Of a DNA stretch of 45,161 nucleotides, positions 1 through 9,093 are shown in pieces; position 1 is the stretch's first letter; each line of letters opens with the position of its first letter. The notes below the pieces were generated by a model that saw nothing but the letters and a program-made list of their open reading frames with translations, was not told the origin of the DNA and did no database searches. This DNA comes from Chloroflexi bacterium HGW-Chloroflexi-8. Lineage in GTDB: Bacteria > Chloroflexota > Anaerolineae > Anaerolineales > Anaerolineaceae. The DNA is taken from NCBI GenBank assembly GCA_002841995.1, contig PHBS01000009.1, positions 1-45,161 of the forward strand, written 5' to 3'. A program made the position numbers and the translations under genes.

Positions 1-45
1 ACTTGGATCCTGGAAGGTGAGGACGAGGTTTTGCATGTGGAATAA
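1..45 (+). CDS. Possible 3' end of an unidentified CDS (partial)
   Basis: Frame 1 is open from the window edge and stops at TAA 43-45, encoding 14 residues (TWILEGEDEVLHVE). Their composition looks protein-like, with an acidic, hydrophobic-alternating tail. This is too short for any family assignment. It could be chance, because the other two frames are also open or nearly so here. The upstream sequence would decide. Confidence 0.22.
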   Translation, partial: TWILEGEDEVLHVE

Positions 46-136
46 GTTTAGTACAGATTATGAAATTTTGAAAACAAGAATCTTTTTTCTTTTCCAGGTT
101 TCTTAAAGAAAAAGTCTTGCCGGATTTCACCTGCCT

Positions 137-142
137 TATAAT
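137..142 (+). promoter_or_regulatory. Candidate -10 box for the hydrolase gene
   Basis: A perfect TATAAT lies 36 nt before the hydrolase ATG. The best -35-like hexamer (TTGCCG, 117-122) is only 14 nt away, shorter than the usual 16-18 nt. The promoter call is therefore tentative. Confidence 0.3.
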
Positions 143-178
143 TAATGAAACAATTTGTCAGGAACAAGGAAATAAGTC

Positions 179-1033
179 ATGGAAATTTCACATCGATTTG
201 TAGATGTAAGATCTGTAAAAGTTCACTACCTGATGGCAGGGCGGGGGGATAAAACAGTTGTTCTATTACATGGCGGCGGATTGGATACCGCAGAGCTTTC
301 ATGGGAATTATTGATGCCGGATCTGACTGATAATTTTCGTGTAATTGCCTTGGATTGGCCGGGTTATGGGCAGAGTGACAAACCGGATGTGAAATTTACA
401 ATCGCTTACTATATCGAACTTTTTGATCAATTTCTGAGGATTCTGGGTGTGAGCAAAGCTTCTCTGGCAGGAATCTCAATGGGAGGTGCTATTGCGATCG
501 GATATTCACTTGAGCATCCTGAGGTAGTCGAAGATCTGATCCTGGTGGATAGCTATGGCCTTCAACGAAAAGTTCCGATGCAATTTCTGAGTTACTTATA
601 CGTGCGTACACCGGGTGTTCGTCGAATGACATACTGGTTGTTAAAGCAACGCGCTTTTGTCAAATACTCAATGGCATCGATCCTCAAACGCCCCGGATCT
701 GTGACTGAAGAACTGGTGGATCAAATCCATCAACAAGTCATGATTCCAGGTGTGGCAAAGGCATTCAGCGACTTGCAGGATAATGATGTTTCATGGAATG
801 GATTGAAAACCGTTTTTTTGGAGCAACTGCCAAATATTCGAGCGAATACTTTGATCATCCATGGCGAAAAAGATACACTGGTTCCTTTGGATTGTTCAAG
901 GGAAGCACATCAGCTTATTTCCGGATCCAGTCTTTATATCATGGAAGGATGTGGGCATTGGCCACAACGTGATAACCCGGAAGAGTTCAATCGGGTTGTT
1001 GGAGCATTTTTGAGACATGAATCCCAAAAATAA
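179..1033 (+). CDS. Alpha/beta hydrolase (284 aa)
   Basis: This is a cytoplasmic serine hydrolase of the alpha/beta-hydrolase fold. The sequence has an oxyanion-hole HGGG at residues 31-34, a nucleophile elbow GISMGG with Ser100, the acid Asp232 in GEKDTLVP, and the catalytic His260 in GCGHWPQRD. This is a complete triad, and the length is normal for the family. The Trp-Pro-x-x-(Asp/Glu)-x-Pro context after the histidine resembles C-C bond (MhpC/BphD-like) hydrolases and epoxide or haloperoxidase-type esterases. Substrate cannot be deduced. There is no signal peptide. The ATG at 179 is preceded by an AAGGAA ribosome-binding site about 7 nt upstream. It appears monocistronic, with about 500 nt of non-coding DNA after it. 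Confidence 0.93.
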   Translation: MEISHRFVDVRSVKVHYLMAGRGDKTVVLLHGGGLDTAELSWELLMPDLTDNFRVIALDWPGYGQSDKPDVKFTIAYYIELFDQFLRILGVSKASLAGISMGGAIAIGYSLEHPEVVEDLILVDSYGLQRKVPMQFLSYLYVRTPGVRRMTYWLLKQRAFVKYSMASILKRPGSVTEELVDQIHQQVMIPGVAKAFSDLQDNDVSWNGLKTVFLEQLPNIRANTLIIHGEKDTLVPLDCSREAHQLISGSSLYIMEGCGHWPQRDNPEEFNRVVGAFLRHESQK

Positions 1034-1546
1034 CTCAAAAATAAATTGAACAAATAACAGCCAGATAAAAAACATTTTTTCACCAATTCACTTGATTTGC
1101 AGAATATGGCAGATTTTACACGAAAGAAAACAAAATAGACTATTTTCAGCAACGAGGGGGCGAAAACCGGAAACGAATAAGGTAGCGGTGAAAATAGGCC
1201 ATTCTGTTTTTGGAAAAACACATCCATTTCATTTTCCAGATTGCAAGACATATTTCCCGTGAGGGGATAATACAAAACCAAGAAACCAATTTCTTAATAG
1301 TTATGTAAGATAATATTCATTAAATAACATAATAATATATTATGTTACGCTCAAATGCCAACAAAAATAGTTGAAATTTATACATGCATTTGAATCTGAA
1401 TGAAATCTGTCTATATTGATCCATAGTCGTTACTCTGATCATTCCAACCGGATTAATACATTGTTGTAAAAAATAGATAGATAAGTTATCTAATCAATTA
1501 AGAGGCCCGGTTCAAACCACCCATATATTTTTTAAAAGGAGTTGAT
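1034..1546. other. AT-rich intergenic region, no gene seen
   Basis: This is 513 nt between the hydrolase and the protease. A minus-strand reading frame here runs back into the hydrolase and is rich in Cys, Phe and Ser, so it is not a convincing gene. Near the protease there is a weak promoter-like pair, TTGTAA (1464-1469) and TATCTA (1487-1492), spaced 17 nt. The only structured element is the palindrome at 1326-1346. Confidence 0.6.
1326..1346. repeat. Short perfect inverted repeat
   Basis: The 9-nt arms AACATAATA and TATTATGTT are separated by ATA. There is no T-run suited to termination. It could be an operator for the protease gene 200 nt downstream or simply AT-rich chance. Confidence 0.35.
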
Positions 1547-2356
1547 ATGAAAAAATCTGTTTTGTCTCTCGTGTTGGTGCTAGTGTTATTAATCAGCACT
1601 TTCGGTGTGGCTTATGCAATCACTGATGGCGAGCCTGATGGAGAAGGTCATCCATACGTCGGATTGATGGTCGCTGATGATGCCAATGGTAATCCGCTCT
1701 GGCGTTGCAGCGGAACGTTGATTTCACCAACTGTATTCTTAACCGCCGGTCATTGTACTGAAGCACCGGCTGCACGTGCGACGATCTGGTTTGAAACAGA
1801 CGTTCAATCTAATCAGGTAGCGCTTGGTTATCCGTATGGTGGTTCCACAAGTGTAGATGGTACAACTTATACCCATCCTCAATTCAATCCGGCAGCTTTT
1901 TATCTCTACGATCTTGGTGTAGTTGTATTGGATACACCAGTTGTAATGCCTGTTTATGGTCAGCTCCCAGCATTGAATCAACTGGATGCGCTGAAAACCC
2001 AACGCGGAAAACAAGATGTGACCTTTACAGCCGTTGGATATGGATTACAAGCTAGTTTCCCGGATGCTGTTGCCTGGAAAAATTCATCCCTGAAAGTACG
2101 TATGGTCGCATATCCAAAATTAATCCAGATCAATGTCCCAGGCTACGGTGGTGATTTCTCCTTGTTACTATCCAATAATCATTCTACTGGAGGCACCTGC
2201 TTTGGAGATTCGGGCGGTCCCAATTTTGTCGGGGACTCGAATGTGATCGGCGGAGTAACATCCTTTGGAAAGAACGGAAACTGTGCTGGAACTGGTGGTG
2301 TTTACCGTATTGATCGGGCTGATGATCTGGAATGGTTAGCGTCATTCATGCCGTAA
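1547..2356 (+). CDS. Secreted chymotrypsin-fold (S1 family) serine protease (269 aa)
   Basis: This is an extracellular serine endopeptidase. The signal peptide spans residues 1-24 and ends AYA, followed by Ile25-Thr-Asp-Gly. The catalytic triad is His69 (TAGHC), Asp122 (YDLGVVVL) and Ser222 (GDSGGP). Cys54-Cys70 and Cys218-Cys246 match the two disulfides around the histidine and serine in S1 enzymes. The S1-pocket positions read as Gly (equivalent of 189), Gly (216) and Gly (226), so a trypsin-like Arg/Lys preference is unlikely and a hydrophobic preference is more likely (inference). Signal peptidase would directly create the Ile N-terminus that S1 proteases normally expose by zymogen cleavage. 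The start has an AAAGGAG ribosome-binding site 6 nt upstream, and a terminator follows at 2403. It is a single gene and is not linked to the type VII-like locus 27 kb away. Confidence 0.95.
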   Translation: MKKSVLSLVLVLVLLISTFGVAYAITDGEPDGEGHPYVGLMVADDANGNPLWRCSGTLISPTVFLTAGHCTEAPAARATIWFETDVQSNQVALGYPYGGSTSVDGTTYTHPQFNPAAFYLYDLGVVVLDTPVVMPVYGQLPALNQLDALKTQRGKQDVTFTAVGYGLQASFPDAVAWKNSSLKVRMVAYPKLIQINVPGYGGDFSLLLSNNHSTGGTCFGDSGGPNFVGDSNVIGGVTSFGKNGNCAGTGGVYRIDRADDLEWLASFMP

Positions 2357-2402
2357 GAAGAACCCTGCATAAGTAAAAAGACCTATCTACTAAATTGACG
2401 TA

Positions 2403-2432
2403 AAAAACAGGGCAGATTTTCGCCCTGTTTTT
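2403..2432 (+). terminator. Rho-independent terminator after the protease gene
   Basis: An 11-bp perfect stem (AAAAACAGGGC and GCCCTGTTTTT) with an 8-nt loop ends in a T-run. It lies 47 nt after the protease stop codon. The A-tract on the other side means it could also work in reverse, but no minus-strand gene ends nearby. Confidence 0.85.
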
Positions 2433-3315
2433 AATTTATCAAAAACAGCAATATTTCGCGTAGTATTTATTAGGAGAAAATGAAGATAATTGAATCCCCT
2501 GCCCCGGAAACGCAGACCGCTTATAAAAAACTAGAACAAAACTATGCGCAATTCCATTCGCTTATTAACCCACTCAATTTTTCATAAATATTTTAACGAT
2601 AAGAAAAACTTATAGTTGTGTGAAATTAATAGAACAAAACATTAAAATTCAATAGAAAAATAGGGAGTTCCGGATTTGATTCTTTATTTATTACCTTTAA
2701 AAGGGCAAAAACAGGACTTTTGCAGCTTTTGCGTGGCTAAGATTGTTGAAAGTTGGCTAATCAATTAAAATCCACGAAAACCGATGATTTATTTGATTCA
2801 TCCGGATTTTCAAATACTTCAGGAGAGGGTTTTGAGAATGTAGGATCGGGATCCTTGAATGGTGACCCAAAGAACCTGGTTTAGGTCAGTTATGGATCTG
2901 TTCTGATTTGGATATTTATTTACTTAAGAATACGCAAAATTATTTATGACCATCAAACAAAGTGGCGGGGATTGACTCCCCTGTTTACATGTCCTTTGTA
3001 AAAGATCCAATATTAAATTGAACCCGACGAATATTTAATCGGTAAGAAATATTTTTTTTCTTTCTTACTGGTGATTCTGTTTTGGACTATCGAAAATCAG
3101 AGAAGCACTTTTCTGCTGCATCATCACAGGCTTTGTATCGATGACACGAGGAAATTCAACGATCAGCTTAATCCTGACGAATGATGATAAACTACCAGTG
3201 AAAATATCCTGGAATATTCCTTTTTTAGCTGGTTGGAAATTCAGACATCGAAAAACAGCCTAAAAATTGTCAAATTTTATTACTACACGAAATTTCACTC
3301 ACTTTTTCTGATCTA
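2433..3315. other. Long AT-rich intergenic region between convergent genes
   Basis: About 880 nt separate the protease terminator from the 3' end of the surface operon. It holds a possible 35-codon ORF (2480-2587) and a GGGGA/TCCCC mini-hairpin near 2967-2981. It also has an 8-bp GTAAGAAA/TTTCTTAC hairpin at 3042-3068 with a T-rich loop. I see no RNA gene, no insertion sequence and no clear terminator for the minus-strand operon ending at 3316. It may be decayed coding DNA. Confidence 0.5.
2480..2587 (+). CDS. Possible 35-aa small ORF
   Basis: ATG at 2480 follows TAGGAGAA, a good ribosome-binding site 4 nt upstream. The reading frame runs 35 codons to TAA and begins MKIIESPAPETQ. It has no signal peptide, membrane segment or recognisable motif. 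It may be a real small protein or the remnant of a decayed gene in this otherwise empty stretch. Conservation in relatives would decide. Confidence 0.2.
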   Translation: MKIIESPAPETQTAYKKLEQNYAQFHSLINPLNFS

Positions 3316-6300
3316 TCAGCGCATGATATTGGGTAAATAAAGCCAAACCCAACCCGCATCCAGTGTAATTTCCACATTATCCAGGCCAAAGCGGGCACCG
3401 ACCGGTAAATTCTCAGCTAACCATGTCAGATCCAGGGTCTCATCCGTGTGGACAAAATTTGTGTCAAAATGGTATCTTGCTTCCTTTACGACAGTAGAAT
3501 CGTAACCAAGTCCCCCATATTCTTCTGCACCATAAAATGGAGGATAGGCATTCAAGAGAAATACACCTGGATAGGATTGTCGGCAGGTTGCTAAATTACA
3601 GAAAGTGGTCTGAACCATAACCGGCTCTCCACTTTCGCCAAAACTAAATATGGACGGGAGTATTAGGTCTGCTTCACCATTCCCCTGCCAGTCACCAATA
3701 ATATACAAATCAAAACTTACTTTTAGTTTTTTATGGGGTGGAATTGTGTCAAGGTTTAAGCGAATTGTTTGGGAAAATGGGTAATCACTTTCCAGATACT
3801 TTGGTCCGGATGGGGCTGAAACCAGGTTTCCACCTGACCAGACTGTCGAAAGATTATTTTCAAAATTGTCAGTGAACCACAAATTTGTATTTGCGATTTG
3901 AACACTTAATTCCTCTACATTATCCATTGGGTGAATTTCCGGCCAATTTGCTAAAGTTGGAATAATCTCCGCCGAAGTTGCCAGTTCCGAGCCAGTATCA
4001 CCTGTTACCAGCCCGTTAATTCGTAAGGTTTGCACTGAAGAAGCAGGGAAAGATGAAAGCGTGCAACGAACAAATGATCCGTCAATCACACAATCTGGCA
4101 TGCCCGCCAGGCTCACATTCTCCCAACCGAGTTGTGGGATTTCGATTTCAACTGACACATCTGGAATATCCAAAGGAGTGTGATTGCTAAATTTGTAATC
4201 AAAATAGAATGAATTATTATTCAAAGCTGCGGCCATATTTGCCGGGATGATTTCCACACTCAGATCAGCACCTGTAACTGTTAATGAATACGGCATATCC
4301 AGTAGTAAATGTGGTTGAGACGCATCTTTCCAACGTACTACGAAGTTGTATCGAGCCGGGTTGGTTGGTATGCCGTATGCCACCACTCCAGCAGGACTGA
4401 GCGTTGTATCAATTTCCAAAGCCACCCCTGTTGGAAGACTACCGGAAATTATCTCTGCCGTGTATGGTTTTATACCACCTATCGGTGAGAAATAATGTTC
4501 CCAATAATTACGGACAACAGTCTCTTCCGCAGAGAATGGGTTGACATGGATTTGTGGTGCTTCGCCATGTTCATTACCACCCCAACAGGAGATTTGATCA
4601 ACACTTCGTAAGGCACAGGTGTGATTACCATACCCATCCAAGACTGAATACACCCCAAAAGGAAGATTGGTTTGACCGGCAATATTTTCGCCCCAACACT
4701 CTATCTTGCCTGTATTGTCCAGGGCACAAGTGTGATTATCTCCGCTGGTAACTTGCGTATATATGGCACCAACTGGAACATCCGTTTGGCCATTCCCATT
4801 TTCACCCCAGCAAATCAAATTGCCATCTGCATCAATTCCGCAGGCATGACCATTCCCGACTGTTATAGTCTCGAGTTCAATTTCGGGCTCAGCGATTTCT
4901 GCTAAATTTCCCCAGCAAACGGGATGCTGATCACTGTTACGTAGACCACAGCTACCTTGATTGCCGCTCATGATTTTACTGAAGGATCCTGGAGGCGGGC
5001 TGGATTGCTCCAAATCATTATTTCCCCAACAAATGGCATTGCCCTGGATATCCAAAGCACAAACATGATTTGAACCGACACTCAGCGCAACAAATTGACC
5101 ACTTATCAAGCTGGAAACATTATTCTGAACACACAAAATGTTCCCGTCCATTTTCAGACCACAGGTGATATTGTTTCCTACACCAAATGCTGAATAAATG
5201 GCATTAAATGTCCCGGTCAGACAATGTTCGCCCAAACATAAAATACGGCCATCACTTTTATGAATATAGGTTTCGCTTTCGCCACTTACAATTCCCAATT
5301 CCTGTTCATAAGGTAGCACGACAAAGTTGACAGGATCAGTTTCGTTGTCTCCCGGTAAATAACGCTCATCGCCACTATAGTAGGCAATCAGGGATTTTTC
5401 TCCGGAATCGGTGAAATACACTGTACAACCAGCACCACCTGCTTGCAATGAAATGTCGCAAACCTCAACCCCGTTGATCTTAATTGCGACATTTCCCGTT
5501 GCAGGTTCTGAAAACAAATTGTTGGCAGCTGCTGAAACGCCAACAGAGATAGTAACCGGTTTACCCGCCATGCGTTCTGCGGGATAAACCGAATTTATCG
5601 TAACGATTGAATCCCCTTTTACACGTTGTGAATAAGTTTTATCCTGGACGAGTGCGGGTGATAAACTATTTTCAATTGCACGGATCGTGTAAGTATAATC
5701 ATTTCCCAATGTAGGTGTACCAAAAATTTGTCCATCGCTGGTAAATGTTAGGCCATCCGGTAACGTACCATTCTTAAAAAAGCTCAGGTTTGTTGTACGA
5801 GCTCCGTTGGCTGAGACCTGATTTGACCAATATTGATTGACCTGTAAGTCTGTTAATTGAGATGGATATATATTGATGACAGGAGCCTGACCATAGGCGT
5901 TATTTCCCCAACATTTCAAATAGCCATCCGGGTAAGTTAATGCGCAATTATGATTCGTGCCTGAACTGATGCTGCTAAAAAATCCCTCAATAGCCTGGGG
6001 ATATAATCCCCAACACTGTATTTCACGATTTTCATTAAGAGCGCATGCATGTGCATACCCGACACTGATAGAAAGAAACTTTCCTGTGGGTATCGTACTG
6101 CGGAATGACTCGGATCCTCCCCAGCATTCAATTTCATCATTTACATTCAAAGCACAGGTAGCCAACCCCCCAGCGCTGATTGTTTTGAGTGTACTGCTGG
6201 TTGTAATCGTCGTTTGTCCACTTGAATTGTTTCCCCAACAGTAAGGTTCTCCACCGGAAGTCAGTGCGCAGGTGTGTTTATTGCCTGCGTCAACCTGTAC

Positions 6301-9075
6301 AAAGTTAATTCTTGGGGGAGAGTATATTCTGCCGTCTGCTTCGTTACCCCAACAATGTAGACTACCGTGACTCGACAATGCACAACTATGTGTTTCACCG
6401 GAAGTTACATCTACAAATCCATAACTAGTTGGGCGTGCTGAAACCAATCCATAGCCATTCCATCCCCAACAAAAAATTTGACTGTTTACGCCCAATGCAC
6501 AAACATGCGAATTACCAGAACTAATTTCTTTATATGCATAAGTGACCGGATTAATTTGGCCGGCATTGTTATCTCCCCAGCAACTAGCATACCCGTTTCC
6601 ATTGATCGAACAATTAAAGAGATTTCCGGCACTGACTTTTGGATCAATGACAATTGGTGTAATGTTAGTGCTAGCAGATGCAGTATTATTTCCAGGGAGA
6701 TAAAATGAATCTCCATCATAGACAGCCGTGATCGATTGAGCGGTTCCGGCTTCACCAAAGTAAACGGCACAACTGGCAACACCAAAACCTCCAGATTCTG
6801 AAACCGTAGCCGAACATTCAGAAGTTCTTCCACTCACTGATTCGCGACCCGTGATCGTGACAGTTCCGCCTATCTCCGGGTTGGTTAGACCACCAACTTT
6901 AGTGATTCTGACAGTCACATTAACTGGAGAGCCCATGGATACATTGGTATCGCTGTTGGTAATTTGTATGGTTGTTTGAGGATTCTTTACAATCATGGTG
7001 TGGGACGTGACATAAGGTGCCAATTTCAGTGGATGAATTTCATCAACTGCTGGAAAGTTTTCATTGACACTCAATGTGAAATTATATGTACCTGCAATCA
7101 TTGGGCTACCCCCAAGCTGGAAATTTGACAGGATGACACCATCTGGTAAACCAGAACTTGCAGCTAAATTATAGGGACTAGACCCACCTGCAGGCGTGAA
7201 AGTCTGAGACCAGGATTGGGATAAAGGCAGATAAGCAGGCAGGGTCTCAGGCGAAAGGACAATTCTTGGGCTTTGCCCATATGGATTGCCTCCCCAGCAT
7301 TTCAGGAATGAGTCACCAATCCCAGGTTGTATGGCACAGCTGTGAAATGCTCCAATACTGATGTTATTGAACGTGTTGGTAGGTGTCGATTGAACAATGC
7401 TATTTGTTCCCCAACAGAGGACCTGGTTGCTACTATTTAATCCACAGGAATAATTCGATCCGGATCCAATTTCTTTGAACGTTGTGGTCGCTGGCAACGT
7501 CATCGCCGGTGTTCCCCAACAAACGACATGTTCATCACTTTTTCGGATGGCACAAGTATGCGTATTTCCGACATCAATCCGTTTTGCTTCGAAATTGGAT
7601 GGGACCGCCAATTGGCTGTTATTATTTAAACCCCAACAACTAACCCTGTCATTTGAGCGTCCAATAACACAATCATTGGTTGTTCCGACACTGACTGCTT
7701 TTACAGGTGTGGATGGTATTCCAGAGAGAATCTCAGGAATTATCTCTCCCCAACAGTGAAGACGGAATTTAGTGTCAATCGCGCAAACATGGTCGTCACC
7801 TGCATCGATATTGATATAATGGACCGTTTTTCCTGAAACGGAATTCGGAATGACGCTTGGGTCAGTTATTTCGATCGCATCTCCCCAACAATGGATCGTT
7901 CCATTGTTATCCAAAGCGCAAGTATGGTAACCACCAGCACTAATTTGCGAATAAGTGCCTGAGGTCACGCTGGAGAGAATATTGCCACTGGAATCTTTGA
8001 TGGTATAGGAATCTTCAAGACCCCAACAGGAGACCTGACCAGTTTCATCGACCATGCAAGTGTGATTGCGACCTGCAGATAAAGTTTTAACACGGTCATT
8101 TGCTAGAATTTGAATGGATTGGGTCGTTGAAGAAGCATCGAAATAAGTTGAGCCCGAAAAATTGGCACTCAGAATGTAATCTCCTGTGCTTGAAAATGTT
8201 ATTGTGCATTCTCCGGTGCCATCGGCACCCAGGGTCGCAGAACAGGAAGGTCCGCCATTATTACTGGTGATTTCGACAGTTTGGGATGGGCTGGCTGGCA
8301 GGTTATCGTCAGCATTCAAAGTAACCAGGACCCAGATCGAATATCCGGTGCGAAAATCTCCCAGGGGATGGCTCGAAGCTATGTCCAGAATTTCCAGATC
8401 CGTATGGGACATCACATGATAGGTATGGTTGGCCGTTAATTGTGCACCACCACCCACTGCAGAATCTGTTACACTGATGCTGAGTGGGTATGTGCCAATA
8501 TTCGTTGGTGTACCGCTGTAAGAAGCGTTTACATCATTTGATGAAAAACTTAATCCTGGCACACTGCCAGAGGTCAAAGAATAAGCATAAGGAGTCACAC
8601 CAGCAGAAGCAGCGTATGTAGCAGTCCAACTATCTCCTACGTACATCTGAGAGCCCCAGGTCGGGTTGAAAATAAGGGGTTCTGCAACGTAATAGGTGTG
8701 GCTGACCGTGACCGTGTTTGCAGTGGGTGTGGCGGAATCAGTCACCCGGATTGTTATCGAATAAGAGCCTTGAGTCGTCGGGGTACCACTAAAAGATGCG
8801 CTTAAGCTGCCCGAGATGAGATTAATTCCTGGAATATTACCTGAAGTTATGGCATAGGTATAATTTCCAATACCACCTGACGCTGTGAAGGTTTGTGACC
8901 AACTTTCACCGACATACATTTGGGTTCCCCAGTCTGGATTGAAAATGAGCGGAACTGGTGTTTGTGCATTTACTTTAGTTGCAGAAGAAATCAAAAATAA
9001 AAATAAAGTAATTATTAAAAGCAATTTCCCCGAATTCAGGACATTTTTTTTTCGTATTTGCATTCCCGGGATCAT
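3316..9075 (-). CDS. Secreted giant with three seven-bladed RCC1 propellers and Ig-like domains (1919 aa)
   Basis: This is a Sec-exported surface or extracellular protein, last in the 22-kb operon. I start it at ATG 9075, which has AGAAGG 9 nt upstream; earlier in-frame TTG/GTG codons overlap or abut that site. The signal peptide covers residues 1 to about 37, ending VNA. Two putative-Ig (He_PIG-type) domains and one Ig-like domain come first. Three blocks of RCC1 repeats follow (about 325-602, 812-1062 and 1255-1505), each of exactly seven units of the form G-x-x-H-x-C-A-L-x(8-10)-C-W-G. Each block is followed by an Ig-type spacer. The two cysteines per unit suggest a disulfide in each blade, sensible outside the cell. 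The first two blades of block three are degenerate. A DUF11-like domain and a C-terminal module ending WLYLPNIMR close the protein. Its ligand is unknown; RCC1-type propellers are generally binding platforms. Confidence 0.93.
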   Translation of the reverse strand: MIPGMQIRKKNVLNSGKLLLIITLFLFLISSATKVNAQTPVPLIFNPDWGTQMYVGESWSQTFTASGGIGNYTYAITSGNIPGINLISGSLSASFSGTPTTQGSYSITIRVTDSATPTANTVTVSHTYYVAEPLIFNPTWGSQMYVGDSWTATYAASAGVTPYAYSLTSGSVPGLSFSSNDVNASYSGTPTNIGTYPLSISVTDSAVGGGAQLTANHTYHVMSHTDLEILDIASSHPLGDFRTGYSIWVLVTLNADDNLPASPSQTVEITSNNGGPSCSATLGADGTGECTITFSSTGDYILSANFSGSTYFDASSTTQSIQILANDRVKTLSAGRNHTCMVDETGQVSCWGLEDSYTIKDSSGNILSSVTSGTYSQISAGGYHTCALDNNGTIHCWGDAIEITDPSVIPNSVSGKTVHYINIDAGDDHVCAIDTKFRLHCWGEIIPEILSGIPSTPVKAVSVGTTNDCVIGRSNDRVSCWGLNNNSQLAVPSNFEAKRIDVGNTHTCAIRKSDEHVVCWGTPAMTLPATTTFKEIGSGSNYSCGLNSSNQVLCWGTNSIVQSTPTNTFNNISIGAFHSCAIQPGIGDSFLKCWGGNPYGQSPRIVLSPETLPAYLPLSQSWSQTFTPAGGSSPYNLAASSGLPDGVILSNFQLGGSPMIAGTYNFTLSVNENFPAVDEIHPLKLAPYVTSHTMIVKNPQTTIQITNSDTNVSMGSPVNVTVRITKVGGLTNPEIGGTVTITGRESVSGRTSECSATVSESGGFGVASCAVYFGEAGTAQSITAVYDGDSFYLPGNNTASASTNITPIVIDPKVSAGNLFNCSINGNGYASCWGDNNAGQINPVTYAYKEISSGNSHVCALGVNSQIFCWGWNGYGLVSARPTSYGFVDVTSGETHSCALSSHGSLHCWGNEADGRIYSPPRINFVQVDAGNKHTCALTSGGEPYCWGNNSSGQTTITTSSTLKTISAGGLATCALNVNDEIECWGGSESFRSTIPTGKFLSISVGYAHACALNENREIQCWGLYPQAIEGFFSSISSGTNHNCALTYPDGYLKCWGNNAYGQAPVINIYPSQLTDLQVNQYWSNQVSANGARTTNLSFFKNGTLPDGLTFTSDGQIFGTPTLGNDYTYTIRAIENSLSPALVQDKTYSQRVKGDSIVTINSVYPAERMAGKPVTISVGVSAAANNLFSEPATGNVAIKINGVEVCDISLQAGGAGCTVYFTDSGEKSLIAYYSGDERYLPGDNETDPVNFVVLPYEQELGIVSGESETYIHKSDGRILCLGEHCLTGTFNAIYSAFGVGNNITCGLKMDGNILCVQNNVSSLISGQFVALSVGSNHVCALDIQGNAICWGNNDLEQSSPPPGSFSKIMSGNQGSCGLRNSDQHPVCWGNLAEIAEPEIELETITVGNGHACGIDADGNLICWGENGNGQTDVPVGAIYTQVTSGDNHTCALDNTGKIECWGENIAGQTNLPFGVYSVLDGYGNHTCALRSVDQISCWGGNEHGEAPQIHVNPFSAEETVVRNYWEHYFSPIGGIKPYTAEIISGSLPTGVALEIDTTLSPAGVVAYGIPTNPARYNFVVRWKDASQPHLLLDMPYSLTVTGADLSVEIIPANMAAALNNNSFYFDYKFSNHTPLDIPDVSVEIEIPQLGWENVSLAGMPDCVIDGSFVRCTLSSFPASSVQTLRINGLVTGDTGSELATSAEIIPTLANWPEIHPMDNVEELSVQIANTNLWFTDNFENNLSTVWSGGNLVSAPSGPKYLESDYPFSQTIRLNLDTIPPHKKLKVSFDLYIIGDWQGNGEADLILPSIFSFGESGEPVMVQTTFCNLATCRQSYPGVFLLNAYPPFYGAEEYGGLGYDSTVVKEARYHFDTNFVHTDETLDLTWLAENLPVGARFGLDNVEITLDAGWVWLYLPNIMR

Positions 9076-9093
9076 TAACACCAACCTTCTGAA

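Noticed and set aside
934-1281. Minus-strand 115-codon frame downstream of the hydrolase
   Set aside because: It overlaps the hydrolase 3' end antisense, is rich in Cys, Phe and Ser, has no ribosome-binding site and resembles no family.
1547-2356. Mycosin (MycP) role for the secreted serine protease in the type VII-like system
   Set aside because: Mycosins are subtilisin-fold and membrane-anchored with a different catalytic order; this is a chymotrypsin-fold enzyme without a TM anchor and lies 27 kb away.
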